Shown here piece after piece: positions 1-28,599 of a stretch of DNA of 64,000 nucleotides. The DNA is taken from assembly GCF_954871325.1 (NCBI RefSeq), contig NC_088775.1:73819561-73883560 (forward strand). The letters run 5' to 3'. Origin of the DNA: Gordionus sp. m RMFG-2023 (lineage: Eukaryota; Nematomorpha; Gordioida; Chordodea; Parachordodidae). The position numbers were made by a program, and so were the translations under genes. Numbering within the stretch: the stretch's first letter is position 1; every line of letters begins with the position of its first letter. Under the pieces are notes generated by a model. The model worked only from the letters and a program-made list of their open reading frames with translations, was not told the DNA's origin and searched no databases.

Positions 1-276
1 AAAAAGTTCCCAATTACTTTTTTTATTTAATATAGTATTGGTACCCAGGCCTTACCATCACTATGTGGTCTATTTATAAAGGTTATGTTTTGGTTAATAA
101 GTATATTAAATAGCAGAGTAAACGACCGTAAAGGATCAGGAATCAAAAAGTTAAGAAGAGGTTATGATTATTAGAAAATATTTTAGCCATTTTAATTTTA
201 TTTTGACAAAAAATAATATTTTCCAAGATATTTAACATTTATATTTAATAAATATAGACAGATTCAAAGATGGGAC

Positions 277-464
277 TAGTGTTGTTAAAAAGTTTTATTT
301 TTAAAAAAGGCCCGATTAACATTTTAGCCAAAATACTATTGCAAACCTCAAGATTTAGCAAATAGAGGTTAAAACCTTTCTGTTATCTAGGAGCAAACTC
401 TCCAGTTTTACATAATATTATTTGACTAAAATTTTAATCGACCCCGGGCTTTTTAACAACACTA
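277..464. mobile_element. Short hAT-like MITE (TAGTGTTG family), copy 1
   Basis: A 188-bp non-autonomous element with inverted ends TAGTGTTGTTAAAAAG and CTTTTTAACAACACTA. It is flanked by an imperfect 8-bp target duplication (GATGGGAC at 269-276, GATAGGTC at 465-472, 6 of 8 matching), which is the size made by hAT transposases. The interior block (about 300-380) recurs in copies near 17.2, 23.3, 29.1, 52.7 and 56.9 kb. It lies downstream of MCM7 exon 11, probably in the next intron. Confidence 0.8.
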
Positions 465-606
465 GATAGGTCCCAGATGAAAACTGATTTTGAAAATAGA
501 CCTGGGCTAGACCTTCATTAGTTAAAATACAACCAAGCTCTAGTTTTCAATTTAGTTTCTTAAATTTCCTTACATCCATACCTTGCTAATTCATTTTCAT
601 TAACTA

Positions 607-16621
<16,015 letters not shown>

Positions 16622-17036
16622 GATTCCTAAATTGAAAAAAGGTGGGATATTAAATGAATGAATGGGAAATATCACATTTGGCACAACATATTGCTATTTA
16701 TTTACTAATAACACTTAAATTTTATTGAACCATCTCCACGATTTTTAGTAATCGGCATATCAGGCCATCCTTTTTTAAAATTAAAATATTTTTATATAAG
16801 ATGCGTAGTCTACCTATGTGAAATCAAACAGCTCCTAGTGGCTATTCCTACATTATTAATTATATCGGCCAGGGTAAAGGAGGTGTAGAGGGGAATATTT
16901 TTTATCAGATTAAGTGATAAGTGATAATTACAAGCACCTTCAAATTAGGGGAACGCTACTACAATCTCCCCTGGCAACGCCTACAATGGGTAAATTACAT
17001 TTAACATCTATCGAACCTATCGGTCTAAATGTTCTG

Positions 17037-17365
17037 TAGTGTTGTTAAATTGCTTGGTTGATTCAAACCATAATTTTTGGTGTGATTTTTTGTTTATAAA
17101 AATTAGCCAGACTAATTCATCCAAATGGGTCGATCTAGTCGACCATATCTATAGACTAATGTTGTCCCGATTTGGGTTTTTTAAAAATGGCCCAATTAAC
17201 ATCTTAGCCAAAATACTATTGTTAGCCTGGAAATTTTAATCATAGATGGCAGAAAGTGGACCTCTATTTGCCAAATGGTGAGACCTATATAATATATTTT
17301 GTCTAAAATATTGATCAGGCCGTTTTTAAAAATCGACCCAAATCGGACCGTTTCTACTATAGACC
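17037..17365. mobile_element. Degraded TAGTGTTG-family MITE
   Basis: It begins TAGTGTTGTTAAATTGCTTG and carries the family's interior block (GCCCAATTAACATCTTAGCC and ATACTATTGTTAGCCTGG). The right end has decayed, so the boundary is approximate and no target duplication could be read. Confidence 0.55.
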
Positions 17366-18270
17366 CTTGCACCGACCAGCTTCATACTCCCACCTCACCC
17401 TTATTTTACTTTTTTTGCAAATTTATTTACAATAAAAATAAGAAATCAAATATAGCTCTTTCCTTTATTTCTCCTTCATTCTTGGAATGACGAGATTTTA
17501 TACTTGTATTTCTTTGTATTTAATATTATATTTTACTTAATTAAATAAATAAATTTTACGCTTAATAAACATAATGTATATTTTATTTACAATTCTTGCA
17601 ATGGAGAGAAAATGAACCTGGCATTTGTTGTCATATTTTATTTATTTTGCCTAATTTATATTAAAAAGAAATAAAATTTTTGTTCTCGTTCGGATTTTCC
17701 GATATATTTTTATGAAAATAAATATTGATTGGTATTTTTCGAGAATTACTCAAAATTCTTTTGTTTTATATTTTCTTCGTTTCTTTTGAAAATTTTAGTA
17801 TTAGTTCCAAGATTATATTTATCGAAAGAAAATTTAATTGGATCATAATTATTAATTTCATGAAATTTTATATGAACTTTTATATTGAACCATTGATGAT
17901 TTATTGGATTATTAAATTCCCCAAAATAAACTACAAATATTGTTATAAGGGAAAATATATAAATGAATACGCTACATTTTGATAGGTAATTAACTTAAAA
18001 TAATAAAAATAAGCATAGTGCGCCTTTCAATTATTTTAAGCTTGTCGGGTAATAAGCAGGTTTGATAATAATTATTTCTACTTGTAATTAAAATATTGTG
18101 GTTTTATTTAATAAATAATATAAATGTTTTTATGATGTAGTAAATGCGATTTGTTTTTTAATTAATTTTAAATATAATCAAAAAGGTTATGGAAATATGT
18201 AGGATAGGGCAGAATGACAGGAGGGACGAAGCCATTAATATAAACCTTAAATTTTCTCAATATAAAAACC

Positions 18271-18693
18271 TAGTATGAGAAGACGGGTTATATTTATCTA
18301 TAAAAAGTTGAGCGAAAAAAATAGATAAACAAATTTTGCAAAATATTTAACCGTAGTTATACTCTTTACAATTTAAGAAAAGGTCAGTTTTTTTATTATA
18401 AACTTTTAAAAATAAAAATTATGAAGAATGCCCTTCGCTATACGTGTTATAGCGCTTCTTAGCATCTTACTAAAATATAATGTTGCTTTAAATTTTAAAT
18501 TTTGCCAAACGAGGCTTTCATAATATTATTTTGGTTATAATTTTGATCGAGATATTTTTTTAAATGGATCCGAATTGGTCTACACCACTATAAAATAATT
18601 ACATTATAATTTTTTATATGACTAATCCTTTTAAAAATTGCATATTTTCGGGTAATACATTTCCAGGGTTAACACTATCCCCAGTCTCTCCTA
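18271..18693. mobile_element. GGGAGACCGG-family element remnant
   Basis: The left end (GAGAAGACGGGTTATATTTA) and the right end (TAACACTATCCCCAGTCTCT) are imperfect inverted repeats of the type at 6391-7343. The inner sequence TTATATTTATCTATAAAAAG matches the partial copy at the window's right edge. Both boundaries are approximate. Confidence 0.55.
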
Positions 18694-21424
18694 AAATACG
18701 GTATATTGATCTAAAAATGCTGTTACGGCACATAAGATATCTATTTTTTACTATATACTCGTCCTAGTGAAAAATAAAATTTCGCAAAACAAGTCATTAT
18801 AAGTTCATAAGAATTAAATTAAATTTCAAAGGAATAATTATTATTTTCTGCAAATGTCTCCCCAATTATTCTAATATTTCTAATTATCTATATATATATT
18901 TATATTTTTTAAAAAATATAATCATGGTTTATCAAGTTAAAATATTTATTTTGATTTGTTATTTAATTACCTAATGTAACCCTAATAAATCAATGTTTTC
19001 ATATAAAATAATTTTAAAAATTTCTATTTCATTTTATTCAATAATCAGCGAAGTTTATTTTAAGGATCCGATCCAAAAAATTCTTTGGAGTGTTAAAAGG
19101 TACGAAATTTTAATGATTTTTTACATTTTATCACATATTATTAATTATAAGCGAAAATATAATTATTTACCGAAAACCGAGTTCATTTAAATAAAGTATT
19201 TTAATATTAAGGACAAGTCCGAGAAAATGTCTGTCCCACCTTTTTGATGATATATGAAATTAAAATCATTAAATATATAAATTCCGATTATTATTTTATT
19301 TTTCCGGTAGTATAATATAATATATTCTAAATCTAATTTATTAATACAAGATAATTAATTCAAATTAGATGTTAATTAATAATGAATTATTAGTCCTAGA
19401 GGTCAATTTATAAAAAAAGTATTCTAATCTAATTTATTAAATACAAGAAAGTTTATAAAATAGGTGATCAGTCACAACTCGATTTTGAGACTCGAGTTGA
19501 GTAAAATATAAATTATACAATATTAGCAATATGTTGAGAGCAAGTTGTAAATTATAAGAAGAGAACAATTTGTAAAAATAAGTAATTTTATCTTCATTTA
19601 TTAATACAAGATAATTATATAGATGTTAATATTGAACTATTCGTCCTCAAGTTTATAATATGAGTTCATGATTGGAACTCGATTTAGAAACTGATACAAT
19701 GATATTCCCTATTTATATTGGATATTCTTTTTTAAGAATCAAATAAAATAAGGAAGGGTTCGTTTTTGAATTAAAAATAATTACATTAATATTAACAATT
19801 TGTTTATAAAATATTAATAATATGCTATACCATTTTTAAAAAAAATCCTAGAAGGGGTACGCCCTGTGTCCTACTTTTTTAAAAATTTCTGGCGGGACAC
19901 GCAAGATTTTTAAAAATCTCTCTGAGTGTTTTTATTCTTTTTAAAAAAAATGTTCTTTCATTGATAGAAGTACTAATGGAATGCCAAAATATATAATAAT
20001 TTTAATATATTATGGTCTAAAATGTGTTCGAAATTATACGATTAGGACCTTCTAAATTTAAAGTAGTAAATAATATTTTATTAAAGTTTATGAATAAAAT
20101 CTTTAGTTGTTTTCTTAGGCTGAAGCTGCTAGATGTATTACACGATATTATTCTTCGATATTTTATGCAGTAAATCCTATATCAATTTTTTTATTGTTCA
20201 AAATATTTTGAAATTTTCAAGTGAAAAGTGTTCATCACACTCTTTAAAATTCTCTTCCATGTTTATCTCTATTGGCGGTATTTTATATTTTAATCTACTA
20301 AAAAAAATAAAAATTAGCCCGGGTGGGGTCCTAAAAATTTTATTTCAAATACTTATGGATATAAAATAAATGGATAAGATATAATAAATTTAAAAATTGT
20401 CGTATAATTGACTAATATATCGCATTCATTCACTTCTCCGATTTCCTAGGCTAATGATAATGCATATCAAACTATTTTCTAAACAACGACGACGGCCAAA
20501 ATATAATAAGACATTTATCTACTTGACAGTAAGCTATCGCTCTTTTCGCTATGAAACAGCAGAGCTACGCTAGAACTCTCTCACCCAGGGTTAAGAATGA
20601 GTGAGAAGCCCATCCAGAAGTTTTTAGGTAGGCTGCAGTTTCCTGTGCGCGAAATAGGCAAAAATAATTACATAAACGTTCACGAAAAATAAAAAAATGT
20701 TAGGTATAAGCCCATGCCTGATCAAATAAAAGTTATGGTTATGGAAAAGTATTGACAAGGTTAAAATTAACTTCTATTATAATATGTATATAGAAGGAAG
20801 AAACCTGAAACAAAAATAATAGCTGAAATTACCAATACAAGACGATGGATTATCAATTAATTTTAATACCTCCTTATATCATATTTTCTACTCCAATGTG
20901 TATGAACGCCATTTTCGGAAATCCCATATTTCTTTTATAATTTAAGAAATATCCATGATACATTTCCAAAGTTTAGCATAAATATATATGGTTCTTTCTG
21001 GAATAATATTCTGGATAGTGATAGTCATTCCATCTTAACTTATTTAAGAATTATGTTTCTATATTAGGAATATGTTTTCTAAAGGAGCCCTGCTCATTTG
21101 AATTTATTCTGAACCCATCATGGAAAAGATACCTTCAGTTCTACCTTAAGGAAATATTAAAAACGATTAACATATATTTGAATGAGTCCGATCTAACTAC
21201 CAGGTTCGCTTCAGGAAAAAAAATGAAGGATTAGAGCCCAGGTCTATCGGATTCGCGATCAACGACGATATTCTTAAACTTCAGTTTTTTTATATATAAT
21301 AAAAAATAAATGACGTGTTTAAATATTTTATGAAAAAATTATAAAAATAGTATACGCTTGACGTGTATTATCATTAGCCGATTTCCTATATTATTTAAAA
21401 ATAATTTTATCAAAAAATCTATGT

Positions 21425-21510
21425 AAATCCGGGCCAAAATTTTTTTTTATTGGCCGTGCTTTTTTTTACATATCCGGTCTGGGCCGAGCAAATGGTACCT
21501 CTAATATTTA
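21425..21510. mobile_element. hAT-like end fragment (GCAAATGGTAC type)
   Basis: A short G/C-enriched stretch (ATCCGGTCTGGGCCGAGCAA, then ATGGTACCTCTA) resembling the right ends at about 22960-23005 and 48615-48640. Only one end is visible. Confidence 0.4.
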
Positions 21511-22377
21511 TTATATAAAATTCAAATTAGCGAAGTATCGCGACACTTAGCTACAATATTTTAAAATAATATTACGACAAAAGTAAAACATAAATTTTAT
21601 GAATTGATATCATTCACAGTTTTATTTGACATATTCCACAGATGTGTGATTATGATGCCAATGAAAATTTTCATGTTAGTATAATAATAAACCCCTTATT
21701 ACACATCGTATTTTGGAAAAAAAATATTAAAAAATTTAGACAGTAAGCATGTGGTTTTATTTAAAAAAAATGGTACTGACTTCTTACGAAGGCTGTTTCG
21801 CAAAATATTTATTGAGCGATCATATAATTGGTCAAATAATTTTTTCTTTATAATAATATTTTTTAAAAAAATTGATGTTTAATGTTAAAATATGAAATTA
21901 AAACAAATTTATTATAAATTTGCAATATAACCTTTTCTTCATGGTTAAATTTAATAAATTTATTCGTAAATATTTCATTTTTTTAACAAAAAAAAACACT
22001 TAAGGGTTTGTTTAGTTAGTTATTATTTGAATAAAAACGTATTTTGTAAAATAGCTCATCAAGGTATAAAATTGTAAATACTTTTTTAAATGAATGTACA
22101 ACATAATATAATGATAATATTTTAAACAAACATAACTAAATAAATATAATAAATAAAATTATTTTCTTGATTATTGCGAATTTTTCACAATATAATTTCA
22201 ACTTTTTTAGTTTATCTTTATCATGTCTATATTTACGAATAAATTGTTATTTAAAAAATATAATCTAATTTCTACATATCTAAAATTTTTGGAACTCTAT
22301 TCTTTAATTACTATAATTATCAGGATTCAAAAAAGGTAAAATATTTAACATGTTGATTAGTAAGCTTCGGTGAGTAC

Positions 22378-22565
22378 CAGTGACGTCAATAGGGGAGGGG
22401 TATTTGAGGGCTCGAGCTCCATTAGAATTTTGGAGCTCCCTCAAAGTTTTTTTTAAAAATACATACCTTAAAGCAAAAAATTTAAAAATTTGGTTTTAAA
22501 TTTTTAGTATTTTGAGCACCCAAGCCATTAAGCCCTGGCAAACTGAAAAGTCTATGACTCCACTG
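22378..22565. mobile_element. Short hAT-like MITE with CAGTG ends
   Basis: 188 bp. The left end is CAGTGACGTCAATAGGGG and the complement of the right end is CAGTGGAGTCATAGACTT. Flanking 8-mers GTGAGTAC (22370-22377) and GTTAGTAG (22566-22573) match at 6 of 8 positions. It has no coding capacity. Confidence 0.6.
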
Positions 22566-22724
22566 GTTAGTAGTGACGTTAAATCGCCTAACTTTGGTTT
22601 TTCATCTAAGTCCTCAATTGCTTTATGGAATTAAATAACCTTTATTATTAAATTTAGTTTAAAGGAAAAATAATTAACATTTATTTGGTCGCAATGGCAA
22701 TATATAAGCGTATCCAGGTCTTTC

Positions 22725-23005
22725 TTATGCGGGGGTGGGGTAGAGCTTTAGGTTACTTTTCTCCTAAATTTTATTTTTATCCAGACCTTTGCTATTACAT
22801 GTTCTAAAAAAAATTGGTTTTTACCTTTAAAAAAATATATCAGACTAAAAAATTTTTTAAATGGCCGGGTTGGGCCGTATATTTTAAAACCGATTATTTT
22901 AAATCGCCATTATTAGCTATAAAAATTTTAAAAAAATGTAGTATATTAATTTTTAAAAAAAAATCAGGGCTGGACTGTGCAAATGGTACATCTGCAGGTC
23001 TATGA
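22725..23005. mobile_element. hAT-like non-autonomous fragment
   Basis: Contains GGGCCGTATATTTTAAAACC and ATCGCCATTATTAGCTATAA, then ends in GTGCAAATGGTACATCTGCA. The same order of blocks appears at 48390-48640, which defines a family. The open frame over it is an artefact of the repeat. Confidence 0.5.
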
Positions 23006-23442
23006 TTTTTATTAACCTAATGATATTTATGAAAACTTAACATTTATAAAAGATAGACTTAGATAATTTATTAATTATTTAGATGAAAATGCAATTTTAA
23101 ATATAAAATTTAACATGATTAATAAATCATCAGTTAGTTGGTAAATTAAGAATAAAATTTGCGTTTTTTATCATTTTACGGAACATAAATAGTTTATCAA
23201 AAGCTCCCTTCAAGTAATTTATTAAACGGCCTAGAAAAAAGACGTGAGAATTTTATTGTAAGTCGATTTTTAAAAACGACCCGATTAAGATTTTAGCCAA
23301 AACAATATTATGTAAGCCTAAAGATTTGGCAAATAGGCCCTTAATTTAAATATACAAAATTATTGCTATAAAATTATCTTAACACATAAACATCGTTATA
23401 AATTTTATTTTTCATGAAATAGTTCACACTAACCTTCATTAA

Positions 23443-24147
23443 ATGACCTCGGCTGAGTTGATGGACGATAATATCAAATTTGATTCCAAAACATTGGCAT
23501 TATCATTACAAAAAAGAATATTAACAAAAATGATGTCATCCAACAAACGCGTAATTAAAATGTTCATAGATGATAAAGGAGCCCACCTGTTAGACGCTTT
23601 TTATTCTATTTGTAAATCAGCCCTAAATAGCAAGAAAGAGGCTGAAACTTTGATCAAGCGAATAATCAAAACTTCAATTAAAGTGGGAATTCTGGCCAAA
23701 AATGACGTATTCGATGAAAAAGAGTTAGAAACGGGCTATAAATTTCAATCAATCTTCAAAACATTTGTATTAACTTTAGTTAGCTTCTCGGAAGTGGAGT
23801 ACAGTTATGATAGAGATTATTTAATCACCTTGCTAATTGAAACAAAAAGTTTATTAAAATCCCTAGTTAAATGTCATTTAACGCCGAAATCGTTAGAAAG
23901 AATAGATTCCATTTATAAACTTTTTATGGACCCAGTGTTTTTGGACAACATTTTTGTCGATAAAAGTAAATGTGAAGTTGACAACACTTTAGTTATCACG
24001 GGTGATAGATATATTAATAATGATGACATTTTACACGATGATATCACGATTCGACAAAATATAGATTCGAGGTTGATCACTTTTAACAACTCGCCAAAGA
24101 CTAAAAAATTTATACAGGCACTGAAATGTGTCGTGGATGACTTTTAA
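23443..24147 (+). CDS. TNFAIP8/TIPE-family protein, single exon
   Basis: A 234-residue uninterrupted frame. Residues about 13-165 match the TIPE helical domain: FDSKTLALSLQKRILTKMM, then IDDKGAHLLDAFYSICK, then IKRIIKTSIKVGILAKND, EVEYSYDRDYLITLLIE and LVKCHLTPKSLERIDSIYK. In animals these all-helical cytosolic proteins enclose a hydrophobic cavity that binds lipids such as phosphoinositides, and they tune cell death and immune signalling. Mammalian members are about 185-200 residues. Here the C-terminal third is longer and diverged, with an Asp-rich stretch (NNDDILHDDITIRQ) before a last helix (KTKKFIQALKCVVDDF) that may stand in for the usual final helix. The first Met follows an AT-rich leader and fits the family's start. 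No paralogue is nearby; the neighbour downstream is convergent. Confidence 0.92.
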   Translation: MTSAELMDDNIKFDSKTLALSLQKRILTKMMSSNKRVIKMFIDDKGAHLLDAFYSICKSALNSKKEAETLIKRIIKTSIKVGILAKNDVFDEKELETGYKFQSIFKTFVLTLVSFSEVEYSYDRDYLITLLIETKSLLKSLVKCHLTPKSLERIDSIYKLFMDPVFLDNIFVDKSKCEVDNTLVITGDRYINNDDILHDDITIRQNIDSRLITFNNSPKTKKFIQALKCVVDDF

Positions 24148-24558
24148 AAAGTCAAAATTTGTATTATTTCTTTTTTTTAAAACCAATTGATCTCAATTAA
24201 ATTTAATTGATCGCATATTGTATAATGTCTAAACTGTTTCCGTTAAAACTCAATATTAGGACAATCAAATTTTTACTTAAAGATAAATATATTTTGCCCA
24301 TTTAATTCTATCATATTATAAATACAAATACTTATTGTATATAGACATTGACATAATGGTAAAAAGTTTTTATTCATTTTTTTCTATGTTTTATATTGAT
24401 AAATAAATAATTTTTCAATAAAATCACCCAATATCATGTACATTTATGAATTAATAAATTTAAAAAAAAATTCTAATATAATATAACGGCGTATTTTATT
24501 TTTTTTAATAAAACAATACATATAGTTATATATATAATTGATTTATAAAATATTATTT

Positions 24559-25049
24559 TTAATCAAATTCTGACATTTTAAGATTCATAAGATGTCTAAA
24601 TTGTGCATCCTCGCGTTGTGAAAAAGCCGTTTGATTGTTTTGTAAATAAGTTAAAGGATCTAGATCTTTCTCTAAGGGTTTAGTAAATTTGTTTGAATAA
24701 TAGTAGGAATGTAGAAGGGCGTACGGATGCTATAAAAAAAATCGTTTATTTGAATAAATAAAATTAGGTAATAATTTAAAAAAATAATATTACTTTAATC
24801 AAGTAACGCCGTTACTAATAATGACATCATTATCATTAAAAAATATAAATTCACAATTAAAACGTAAAAATATTTAAAAATTAAATTTTTTTAAAAAGAT
24901 TACTTTAAAAAATGTTGGCTCAACATCACTGTTTTTGATTTCGTTACCGTTATTTGTGATCAATCTTTGAATTTTATTGTATGTTTCGGGCCTAGTCATA
25001 TATTTGGACACGCCACATTGTTTTAATAAAGAAATAATTGGTGGAGTAT
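24559..25049 (-). CDS. Unidentified gene, last two exons
   Basis: The final exon 24729-24559 (57 codons including stop) opens HPYALLHSYYYSNKF and ends HLMNLKMSEFD. The preceding exon 25049-24904 encodes TPPIISLLKQCGVSKYM through SDVEPTFFK. Donor (AAA|GTAATC) and acceptor (TATAG|CAT) fit, both phase 0, and codon use looks natural. The upstream acceptor at 25050-25051 is weak, so the exon could be longer to the right (the frame stays open to about 25074). No start codon or earlier exon was found before the end of the next gene at 25385. I do not recognise the family. It converges on the TIPE gene with a gap of about 410 bases. Confidence 0.6.
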
Positions 25050-25384
25050 CTTTGAATTCAATTTTAATTTTCAAATAAAAATCATAAGTTTAGGTGATTT
25101 CATTTTTAGATATCATTGGTGTGCCATAAATTAAAGTCCATGCTTTTGCATAATTCACTTCATTTTAATTTCGCTCAGAGTCGGGCCTTAGATTGCTAAA
25201 AATTAAATGCACATAATGCCGAAATGCCTTTGCATATTCCTAGAGAGGCCATTGGTTATTCGTTTTATTTCAATTTCCTAATGTATCTCTTTCTTTCAAA
25301 TGAGCAGAGCTTAACTACAAAACTTGAAACTATTTGCAAAATCCATCAAAGTTGTGAACGCACTTCTCACTCCTCCCAATCAAT

Positions 25385-28263
25385 TTAAAAAAAGATTATC
25401 TCGATACTTGGTTCATCGTCATCCATGTCACTATCGTTGCTAGAACCAGAGCTTATGTTCTCAAAATCGTTTGTCCTAGATTCACTATTAATCGTTGTAT
25501 CCTTTTTCATTATATCGTCAACACCTTTAAAATGATTTTAAAAGATTTCAAGAGCAATTAAAAATAGATTATTTGGCCACGAAGATTATTTTCAATTGAT
25601 TGGGAAGGAAAAATAAAAATTTCAATTAAAAAAAATCTTTTTTAACAATTCAAGTGATGTACCGACATAAATCTGTATAGGCCGATTACGATAATGTAAC
25701 TACCTGTGCATCTTTAATATTCCCTTTTTTCAATAGTTACTAGAATATCAAACCAAATAGTAAATAAATTTCAAAACAGCATTTTTGAATAATTTAAACC
25801 AAAAATTAACAATCTCGAAAGTAAAAAATCGATTGCAATTTTTGCTATACCTAGTCTTACTTACTATTAAAAAAATATTAAGTCAAAGACTATGATTTTC
25901 CAAATCTTAAAAAATAAATTATTTACCCATCATTTCTCGATTTTCGAGCAAAGGTAAAGTATTAAAAATATTTTTTTCAATGGTTCCATTTGTTGTGTCA
26001 ATTTTATCGAAGATAATTTTAATATCTGATTCGCTGGGGCCCGCATTTTCAGTTTCGTTAGGACTAGCATTTTTTAGCTCAGTATCGTTATTCGAATTTT
26101 TCCCGATTCGAATATTTTTCGTCTCGGGACTCGACTTCTTATTTTTTTCAGCAGTGTTTTCGGATTTACTTTTTAAGCGCGAGTCATCCGAATATTTTTG
26201 TGTTTTTATTTTGATAGGCGACTCCAAATTATCGGAAGTTTTGAGGAGGGATATCGAGGTGCTCTTGGTGGCAGAACCTTAAAATTTGTAATTGAAAAAA
26301 AGAAGAAAGTTAGGTTATTGGTTGGATTTGAGTTATCTCATCATTTCACATATTATGTAATAAGGATCTAACTTTTAGAATCAGAATCGGAGCCTTCGTT
26401 CGAGTGGGCCTTACTTTTATTTGATATATCAATGCCCATAGGCGACAAGCCTTCGCTTATGTTAACCGAGCGGGTAGGTGAACTTGATTTCGAACTTCCT
26501 TTTTTAGCGCCATTTTTATTCATTTTTGAGACATTTTTGGCGATTTTTAATGTATCTTTTTTTAAAGATTCAGGATTTTTGGTTGATTTAATCGTTAAAG
26601 ATTTTGTGGATTTGGTTGAGTCGTCACTGGTATGATCGTGGTCCGAACCATCATCAGAAGATTTCGATGTTGAGCTAGAGTCATCTGAGCTACTAGACTC
26701 GTCGCTTGTGGTCGAACCAGATTTGGAATCATTGGAAGCCGATTCGTGAGTTGGTAAAGGGGAGTGTGGGGACGTGCTACTTAGACATTCGCCTTCTTCC
26801 ATTTCTTCTCCATACGTAAAAAGGTAATTTATTATATAGTATAAGAGATACATAGTGAATTCAGTGATTTTTATTCCGTGTATTAATTTTTTTTTATAAA
26901 AGATTAAATTAATCCGTTTTTATTTACATTTACCATGGGAAAAGCGTATATTTATATCTCTCAAAATTTAATTTTAAAATATTTAGCAGAAATTTTGCTA
27001 ACAGAAACTTAATCGGAACCGATTTTTTGAGAGAAATCCAAGCGTACCCCTTGTACAGGTTAGGCTGGAAAAGGGAAATTGTATGTATTAAAAGCGATTC
27101 TCGAATTTATTAAATGGAGAGAATTTTAAAAAAATTAAAATAGTTAAACGATGAATAACAAAGGATAAAACATTTTTAACTAGGTACCTTGAGGTGAAAT
27201 TGTGATAGAAGTGTATATTTTGTAAATCTTAATGTTCCTATGAAAAAAAATGATTAATTCAGTAGTTCAACTTATTGATACTCTAAACAACTTCCACTTA
27301 TAGAAGTTCTCATTCAAACATATATACAAATGTAGGGCAATTAATCATTATTGAAGATTTTAATGTAGTATACCAATTAGATAAGGTAATTAGAAGTTAT
27401 TAAATATTAAAAAAACCAGAATCTGGATGAGAGCGAGAGTGAGAACTCTCAATTTTTTCTTCCACTAAATTTTGTATAATCTCCGTTTTGATTTTACGTA
27501 TGTGACGTTTCCTGGTTTTGGCTTTAAAAAAAATAAACGTTGTAAAAATATATTTAAAAAAAAATTTTCCAGAAATATATTTATTTTTCAAATTCAAATA
27601 TATAGAATATTTCCTGTATAATTAATGAGATTATGGGAGAAAGTATAACTGATTAAAGAGTCAACTAAATGAATCGTGCACTTCTAGTTCTAGTTACGCA
27701 TTTTCGAGTAAATTTATGGGTTTGATTTTCATAAAATGAGAAGAAAAAAATAAATGGGTAAAAGGTAGATCAATTTTATGAGCTTCTACCTTCAGGGTAT
27801 AATACAGTAGTTAGAATTTTTTTATTTAATTTGACAACTTATAGATGATCGACGATGATATGTTGTTAGATTATAAGTTCAGCAAGACTTATCGAAATAA
27901 GATATAATTTAAAAAAAACATAAAATGAAGAACACTTGAGAGCTATTTTAATAGGTAGGCTTTCCTTAAAAAGATACTGATAGTTAATCATTCTCAATGA
28001 GAAAGCGTAAACTTTACCTAGTATCATTGTCATAATTACATGAATCGCAGAAGACCTCTATATAACCCCTCCAAAAAAGATGCCCATATTTTCCAAAATC
28101 ATTTCAAATGTAGAAAATATGCGATTAATTTCCCAATAATTTTAAAGGAGTATAATAGTAATTTAATTTAAAATAAACTAGTTTGAGCGTCTTCGCGTGG
28201 TATTTCCTTGACACTGCTCTCCTCCTCGCTAGTTTGATCGTTGTTAAAAAATGTTTCTTTCAT
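25385..28263 (-). CDS. Ser/Lys-rich, acidic, probably nuclear protein of 371 residues (5 exons, complete)
   Basis: Exons on the minus strand: 28263-28179, 27521-27417, 26807-26373, 26277-25927 and 25524-25385. All four introns are GT...AG, every junction is phase 1, and the total is 1116 bases from ATG to TAA. The N-terminus (MKETFFNNDQTSEEESSVKE) is acidic. Exon 2 has a basic stretch (KTRKRHIRKIK) that could be a nuclear localisation signal, then a possible amphipathic helix (TEIIQNLVEEKIE). Exon 3 is dominated by Ser, Asp and Lys, including SDESSSSDDSSSTSKSSDDG and SKSSSPTRSVN with SP and SD/SE sites suitable for proline-directed kinases and CK2. The C-terminus is acidic (SSGSSNDSDMDDDEPSIEII). 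I recognise no folded domain; most of it looks disordered. It resembles low-complexity nuclear or nucleolar scaffold proteins only in composition. Any function is unknown. Confidence 0.82.
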
Positions 28264-28599
28264 TTAAAAAAAAATGATACGTATACTTAAATATTTTTTA
28301 AAATTTCTCTAAATAAGATTATAATCATTTTAAACAATTTTAAAGATTTATCCACATAAGATTATAATCATTTTAAAATTAATATTATAATAATTTTTTC
28401 AAACAATTTAAAAAAAAAATAGTTCAAAGTTATTGAAATAAATTTTTTTGTAACAGGGACCCCTAATGATTATAATAAATCCAAATTCAAGCCTTTTTAA
28501 AATATTCAGGGATTTTATTTTTCTTGAATAATTTAATATAAAAAACGGATTCCATATTAATTATATCAAAATAAAATTGTAAAATGTTTCCATTTTTTT

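Larger units (their letters stand above)
16900..23400. other. Gene-free AT-rich stretch with scattered element fragments
   Basis: No exon-like protein signal was found on either strand between the MCM7 start and the TIPE gene. The short open frames here (for example 17725-17982, 18993-19190, 20133-20369) encode Phe/Ile/Lys-rich strings with no recognisable family. A slightly more GC-rich patch at 20530-20660 has no RNA or protein identity that I can support. Recognisable parts are the element remnants listed separately. Confidence 0.6.

Noticed and set aside
20530-20660. Possible structured RNA or tRNA in a GC-richer patch
   Set aside because: No cloverleaf, box elements or rRNA similarity could be made out by eye.
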